Assembly: GCA_001929475.1 (NCBI GenBank)
Contig: LXFE01000214.1
Coordinates: 1 to 24,439 of the forward strand
Length of the DNA stretch: 24,439 nucleotides
DNA from: Neolecta irregularis DAH-3
Taxonomy: Eukaryota; Ascomycota; Neolectomycetes; Neolectales; Neolectaceae
Direction of reading: 5' to 3'
Shown piece by piece: positions 19,791-24,439 of this stretch (within the stretch, counting starts at the first letter, position 1; each line of letters opens with the position of its first letter). Position numbers and translations under genes: made by a program. The notes beneath the pieces are model-generated. The model was not told the origin of the DNA. It did no database searches and saw only the letters and a list, made by a program, of their open reading frames with translations.

Positions 19791-21504
19791 ATGGCAGTTC
19801 TTGCTCTTTTAGGCACCATCTTGGTTGCTGTATTTGTTGGATATTTGCTACTGAATGAAGTTTGGAGAACAAATGTTCGAGTTAAAGGCATCCCGGGTCC
19901 TCAAGGTTTGCCATTGGTAGGAAATCTCCACCAGGTATACATCTTTTTAGTTAGCTCTATTTATAGTCTGAAGATTCGGGGAAGAAATGCCGCTGAAGTT
20001 TATCGCAAATGGGCAAAGAAATTTGGTTCAGGTTGTCATTACCACCTGTAAAGTCGTATTAATCTTCAGTTTATCAAATTCAACTTGGCAATGTCCCGGT
20101 CATCATCGTCTCTTCTGTCAAGGCTGCTCGAGAAATATTCATTGGACAAGGCAGTGCCCTGATTTCCCGTCCAATGTTTTATACTTTCCACAAGGTACGT
20201 CTATTACAGTTGATCTAACTGATGATGGGTTGTTTCTTCCACATCAGCATTCAGTATTGGTACTTCTCCGTGGGATGAGTCGGCCAAACGACGAAGAAAG
20301 GCGGCATCGACAGCTCTTAATCGTCCTGCAGTGCAATCTTATATTCCGTTCCTTGATCTCGAAACAAAAGACTTTATCACAGATCTTTATGAACGAGGAT
20401 TTAAAGGTGAGAGAGCAGTGGACTGCATGCCCATGGTTCAACGATTGTCTCTCAACATGAGCCTTACTCTCAATTATGGTACTCGAATCTCATCTATCGA
20501 TGATGCTCTTTTTGAAGAGATCACAGAAGTCGAAGAATGGATTTCCAAGTTTAGAAGTACCACGGGAAACCTTCAAGATTACATTCCTCTTGTCCGCTTG
20601 AATCCATTAAATGCACATTCAAAATTGGCCTCTGAAATGAGGGACCGCCGAGATATTTATCTTACTAGACTTAATCGAGAGCTCCAGGAACGTATTGGGA
20701 ACGGCACGGACAAACCCTGTATTCAGGGCAATGTTCTCAAGGACCCTGAAGCACAGTTGGACGAAAAGGAACTAATGAGTATCAGTATTACAATGATTTC
20801 AGGAGGCCTCGATACCATTACCACCACTCTCGGGTGGATTGTTGGATTCCTTGCTCGACACCCAGAGGTCCAAGAAAAAGCTTTTCAAGAAATAATCAGT
20901 GCCTATGATACCGACTTCTGGGGCGACGAAACCGAGGAGAAGATCCCGTACATCACGGCTTTCGTCAAAGAAACTTTACGATATTTTACAGTTTTGAGAT
21001 TAGCTTTGCCTAGAGAATCCTTCAAGGATATTGAATATGAAGGAATGAAAATTCCCAAAGGGACCTGTGTATTCCTAAACGCTTGGGGATGTAATCGAGG
21101 TAAGCAACAAATTTGCAGAGGTACTGATTTCACATTAGATGATGAAGCATTCGAAGATCCATTTGAATTCCGACCTGAACGATTCTTGACAGAATCTTCT
21201 GGGACGGCACATTTCGCTTATGGAGCGGGCACAAGAATGTGTGCTGGATCATTACTCGCAAACAGAGAGTTGTATATTGTATTCAGTAAGTTGAATAATT
21301 ACTGACCGTGGCTAATTTTAAGTGCGAATGTTATGGGCTTTCAAGATTGAGCTATCAGAAGATCCGAAAGAACGCGATTTCAATATTGATCCTGTCGAGG
21401 GTTCAGTTGATCCCACTAGTCTTGTCACTCTCCCACCGAGGTTCAAAGTTCGGTTTGTACCAAGAAATGAGCATTATTTGTTGAAATTGATTAAAAAAGG
21501 ATAG
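19791..21504 (+). CDS. Cytochrome P450, CYP504-like (phenylacetate hydroxylase type)
   Basis: Membrane-anchored microsomal haem monooxygenase. The nearest group I recognise is CYP504, which hydroxylates phenylacetate or 3-hydroxyphenylacetate in fungi; the real substrate may differ. Six exons (19791-19934, 19974-20031, 20070-20194, 20229-21099, 21139-21285, 21323-21504) give 508 aa. Residues about 3-23 form the N-terminal anchor, followed by PGPQGLPLVGNLHQ. Also seen are GTSPWDESAKRRRKAA (C-helix region), SGGLDTITTT (I helix), KETLR (ExxR), FRPERF, and the haem signature FAYGAGTRMCAG with Cys at about 434. Introns are 34-39 nt. Intron 3 (20195-20228) starts GTACGT and has a CTAAC branch site but ends in GG instead of AG. 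A canonical alternative (20199-20247) stays in frame but replaces the conserved VVSST segment. The gene may be impaired, or the base may be an error. Confidence 0.92.
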
Positions 21505-22099
21505 TACAAGAGGACAGTTAAATACAGATAAAAGACATGCGTGGAAACTATAATCCTGGTCCTTCTCCAAAATTCTCACCAACTTGTCAGCTTTGGGTTA
21601 GACCTTGGAACCATTCTTAGGATTGCAGCCGATCATATTCGGCACCCGGTCAATCGCAGGTTTGTTCTCCAGTCATATCTGAGATTGTTAAAAATTCAAA
21701 CTAATTAAATCAGTCCTCAATCCCATCAGTCAAAGTTTGGGTTACCGGATTTGTGCAGGATAGATTAATGTGCTAACCTTTGATCTAGGGAACCCAAGGG
21801 TAAGTGGTTAGATCATCTTACCATATATGATTAGATCTGTTTCCTTACTTTTCTCCGGCCTTGCGCACTACTCAATACTTGCTTTGGCACTGTGAGACTA
21901 GAATAAGATAAGATGTTCGTATCATTATATTGTAATATATATACGCCTCCTATCCTTGATGAATAAGTGGTTAAGTGAAGAATCTGGCAACACTAGGTAT
22001 CAATTAATTACAGCAGAACTTCTATTGCCTACCATAAACTCCTTCGAATAGAAAAACACTAAACGCAAAGCCAGGGAAATTGCATGAAAAATAATCTAC
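21505..22099. other. Intergenic region between convergent genes
   Basis: This stretch holds the 3' flanks of the P450 and the 2OG-Fe(II)-like gene and, in its right half, a possible solo LTR (21738-21992, listed separately). No coding sequence is supported. Confidence 0.5.
21738..21992 (+). repeat. Possible solo LTR (Copia-like) relic
   Basis: The stretch starts TGGGTTACCGG and ends CTGGCAACA, so it has TG...CA edges. It has an internal TATATATACGCC followed by CTTGATGAATAAG, a layout common in fungal Copia LTRs (TATA, then a short R/U5 region). No internal element and no clear target-site duplication are seen. The call rests on layout only. Confidence 0.3.
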
Positions 22100-23020
22100 T
22101 CAACGAATTTCATTGTATGTAGCTGTCAAATAACCCTTGATTCGATCACACGCTGCTCGAAACTTTTCTTTATCGATTCTACCACTCTCTTGGATCTCGG
22201 AAGATAGCGAATGCAGAAGCCTTTCAATTTTTCCGAACCGATAGAATACCCACTGAGTGTAAAGTTCGTTGGGATTGCTGAGTGGTCGAGCTAGATTTAA
22301 GGAAGAGTCGTCGAAAATCCTTGGATCAGATAGTGTGAATGCAGTAGACATAGTTATTCGCTCAGCCCCATTTTTTGATGCGACAGACATCATTTGGAGG
22401 AGTCGGCTTTGAATGAGGATTGCATAACCCTAAACTATCAACTCCTCAACACGGAGGGGTATTTACTTGTTTTGGAGGCTCTAGCGTGTATAACCTTCCG
22501 CGATTGTCCTGGATCAGAATTTCTCCGCCAATTTCAATATTCGGCGAAAGCATAATGATACAGAGAAAAGGGTATGGTTTACGATGCCACCCTTGGACAA
22601 TGGAAGCATTAGGTTGCTGGATATGTGTTTCGCCAATTTCGTAATCGATAATCGGCTCCAAACCAATACCTGCAACAGACGAGAGGGCTTCAAGGACCAA
22701 GGGGTGTTTCCAGGCGGCAGTGATAAAAGGCGCAAGGTTTGGACACATTCCTCGAAGGTGCATTTGGGTTTTATCAGCATTATACTTTTTGCAATGTTGC
22801 CAAACACCGGGACTCATTACTTCTCGTCTCCTGGATGCAGTCAACAATCAAGTCAAATATTGGGTGAATCATACATCTCTTCGAGTGCCTTGAGGGTGAA
22901 CAGTGGAAAAGCCGATGAGTAGGCTATTGGTGACAATTCAGACGACATGCCGAAACTGCTTATAGGCGTCTTCGATTCTGGCGGCGAGAAACACAAGTGG
23001 GTATCGGGATTAAAAGACAT
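22100..23020 (-). CDS. 2OG-Fe(II)-dioxygenase-like protein with degenerate metal site
   Basis: The 279-aa product resembles a widespread fungal family of double-stranded beta-helix, 2OG-Fe(II) oxygenase-like proteins often found beside metabolic genes. Exons 22875-23020, 22467-22830 and 22100-22429 are joined over introns of 44 and 37 nt. Family landmarks: PIAYSSAFPLFTL near residue 33, LRGMCPNLAPF, AGIGLEPIIDYEIGETHIQ, WHRKPYPFLCIIML, GGEILI and ERITMSTAF. The family iron motif normally reads WHxDSYPF; here it is His131-Arg-Lys133, so the acidic ligand is missing. The distal His expected after the last splice (Y-I-x-H-x-A-L type) is replaced by LLQMMSV. The frame is open throughout, so the protein may be made, but it should not bind iron in the usual way. 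It is convergent with the P450. Confidence 0.87.
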
Positions 23021-23540
23021 GTTGGAAATTCAATGCAGTCAGTCCTCGTGAACGATAAGGCCACTACGGTATGCAATTGATGGCGAATTTAAACTGCAAG
23101 GGTCTTATGGCAGATTTTGCTACTGCCAGCGATGACCAAATAAATTGGTCTAGAGTGTCTGTAAGTGGCAGCAGGTTTAATTTGAAAAAACCGGCCCGAG
23201 CTTCAGATGGGCCAAGCAAATTCTTAGAAGACAGGCAATTTCGCGAATCAGGGGAAGAAATATGGTCCTACTACGTAATCTAGTGCGCTACTCTGTTGGG
23301 AGTAAGTACAGGGTTGATGACTATGACTTATACAAGAGTCATGCAGGTTGGTGCAGATTGAAGATTGGTAAAGTTGGCATATTTTTCTAGTTTTGAATAG
23401 AGAGCGTGATCTCGGAAGAGTTCTCGACCAACCATTGCGTGATGACTTGTCGGTGATTCGATAAAGCCCAGAATTCAAGCCTGAGTAATTAAGATTCTAG
23501 AAACACCTGAACTCGGAGAGCTTCTAGATCCTTAATTGGC
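23021..23540. other. Intergenic region with possible decayed minus-strand coding remnant
   Basis: On the minus strand around 23480-23330 a stretch reads like protein (LEFWALSNHRQVITQWL, then KYANFTNLQSAPT after a change of frame). An acceptor-like CTCAG precedes it and stops follow. It could be a frameshifted relic, an unsolved spliced exon or chance. The plus-strand 70-codon frame at 23071-23283 is not recognised either. Confidence 0.3.
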
Positions 23541-23870
23541 TTGCTGGTAGTATTTCGCCGGTGGAAAAGAAGGGGGCGGGCACAAGCGATTATAGATACG
23601 GCTAAAGAGTGCCAAGTTTGCGCTAGATTTCAACGGGTTAATGTGTGGGCGCAACTTTACCCCACCGTCGCAACTATCGCCTCCCAGCAAAGCAATAGGA
23701 TATGGCGGCAGCAGCCCATGTAGCGAGTCTGTATATAAGTAGTGCCCAGCCAGACTAGCTGGCTAGGCTTTCACCTGATATTCTACATACGTAGTTACTC
23801 TTACTCATACTATCTACATCGGCATATCCAATCTAAGTCCACATCAGCACCCAACCTCAGGTCGTATGCT
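23541..23870 (+). mobile_element. Possible LTR-retroelement relic
   Basis: The frame at 23541-23723 contains AIIDTAKECQVCARFQ, which recalls the CxxC half of an integrase zinc-binding motif, but the His pair is not seen. It is followed by an LTR-like promoter layout: GTCTGTATATAAGTAG (TATA at about 23731-23739), an inverted repeat AGCCAG/CTGGCT at 23748-23764, and a pyrimidine-rich stretch. Both signals are weak. Confidence 0.3.
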
Positions 23871-24439
23871 GACAGTTAAACGAGTCTCGAGTTGGATCTA
23901 CTACAGTTTCACTACATATTGCATCCGAGTCGAGACCGAACTGGTACCAGATAATAACCAAATGGAACTTAACACTGAAAAGCTACTACCGATCGGGTTA
24001 TGGCATTTATATATTAGCGCCAGAATGGCACTAGACGAGATCTTGATCATCCTCAGACGGAACAAGATTGAAAGATCTTTGCAACCACTTTTATGGTCAG
24101 AAGCACTGTTGAAGGTGAGATAAAGTTGGTAAAACCTTGTCTACTGAGCGACGCACAAATTCAATTCTCAAAGTCTTTGATTACCTACCTTTTACCTAGC
24201 ATACAGTGGATGTTCAAGATAATTTCTATAGAACCACCAACTAACCCGATGCTGCAAGGCTTTTTAAATTGTTCTCAGAAGCATGATGTGGCAGTCTAGC
24301 CCAGGAATATCCACCTATATATAGTCTGAAACTCAAAAAGTTAATCCTGAAACACATACTAAGGCAATATACTTGTCGCGCAGATTCCGGTTGTAGAGGT
24401 TTTCGGGGGAATTCCGATATATATCAGAATTGATTCTTA
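23871..24439. other. Unassigned end region
   Basis: Two overlapping plus-strand frames (23866-24123, 85 codons; 24093-24299, 68 codons) lie where a retroelement gag would start if the preceding block is an LTR. Their sequences show no gag or zinc-knuckle motif that I recognise. No gene is called; the window ends here. Confidence 0.35.

Noticed and set aside
19987-20460. 157-codon plus-strand frame overlapping the P450
   Set aside because: It is the wrong reading frame of P450 exons 2-4; the correct frame holds all conserved P450 motifs.
1-24439. CRISPR array, bacterial operon signals or prophage
   Set aside because: Spliceosomal introns in every gene and fungal gene families show a eukaryotic nuclear genome. 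No regularly spaced direct repeats were seen.

Overview
This window looks like nuclear DNA of a filamentous ascomycete. The species was not identified. Genes lie on both strands with compact spacing, coding sequence is moderately AT-rich, and the families are typical of Pezizomycotina (Dnt1-like nucleolar protein, CYP504-type P450, fungal 2OG-Fe(II)-like protein, Ty3/Gypsy elements with a chromodomain). By hand-splicing I reconstructed twelve gene models with 36 introns. All introns fall between 33 and 44 nt (mean about 37.5), which is unusually short and uniform. In every model the exon lengths sum to a multiple of three.

Layout. Positions 1-1132 show no convincing gene. 1133-2249(-) is a xi-class glutathione transferase / glutathionyl-hydroquinone reductase (ECM4 type). 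3076-3745(+) is an unrecognised 210-aa protein. 3998-6953(+) is a 958-aa Dnt1/Net1-like nucleolar protein. 7432-7845(-) is a probable small secreted-protein gene broken by one in-frame TGA. 7884-9000(-) is the PP4 catalytic subunit. It diverges across about 195 bp from GID8 (9196-10016, +), a subunit of the GID/CTLH ubiquitin ligase. GID8 converges on ARC1 (10161-11577, -), the tRNA-binding cofactor of aminoacyl-tRNA synthetases.

12235-17027 is the accessory core. Two tandem paralogues (A, 12235-13600; B, 15650-17027) encode secreted proteins of about 440 aa. Each has an apple/PAN-like four-cysteine module, an intron at the same place and an unrecognised C-terminal domain. About 2 kb of retrotransposon wreckage lies between them: a Gypsy 3' LTR with its polypurine tract, the integrase C-terminus plus chromodomain, and a second, diverged LTR-like block, all on the minus strand. 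This pair is the best candidate for an undescribed protein family in the window.

17824-23020 is a run of enzyme genes: an FMN-dependent PNPOx-like protein (-), a short-chain dehydrogenase (-) divergent over 169 bp from a CYP504-like P450 (+), and a 2OG-Fe(II)-like protein (-) converging on the P450. They might form a small catabolic or secondary-metabolic group. Two carry apparent lesions: one P450 intron has GG where its 3' AG should be, and the dioxygenase-like protein has lost expected iron ligands. From 23021 to the end I see only possible decayed coding and LTR-retroelement remnants.

All homology statements come from recognising motifs by eye. No database search was run.
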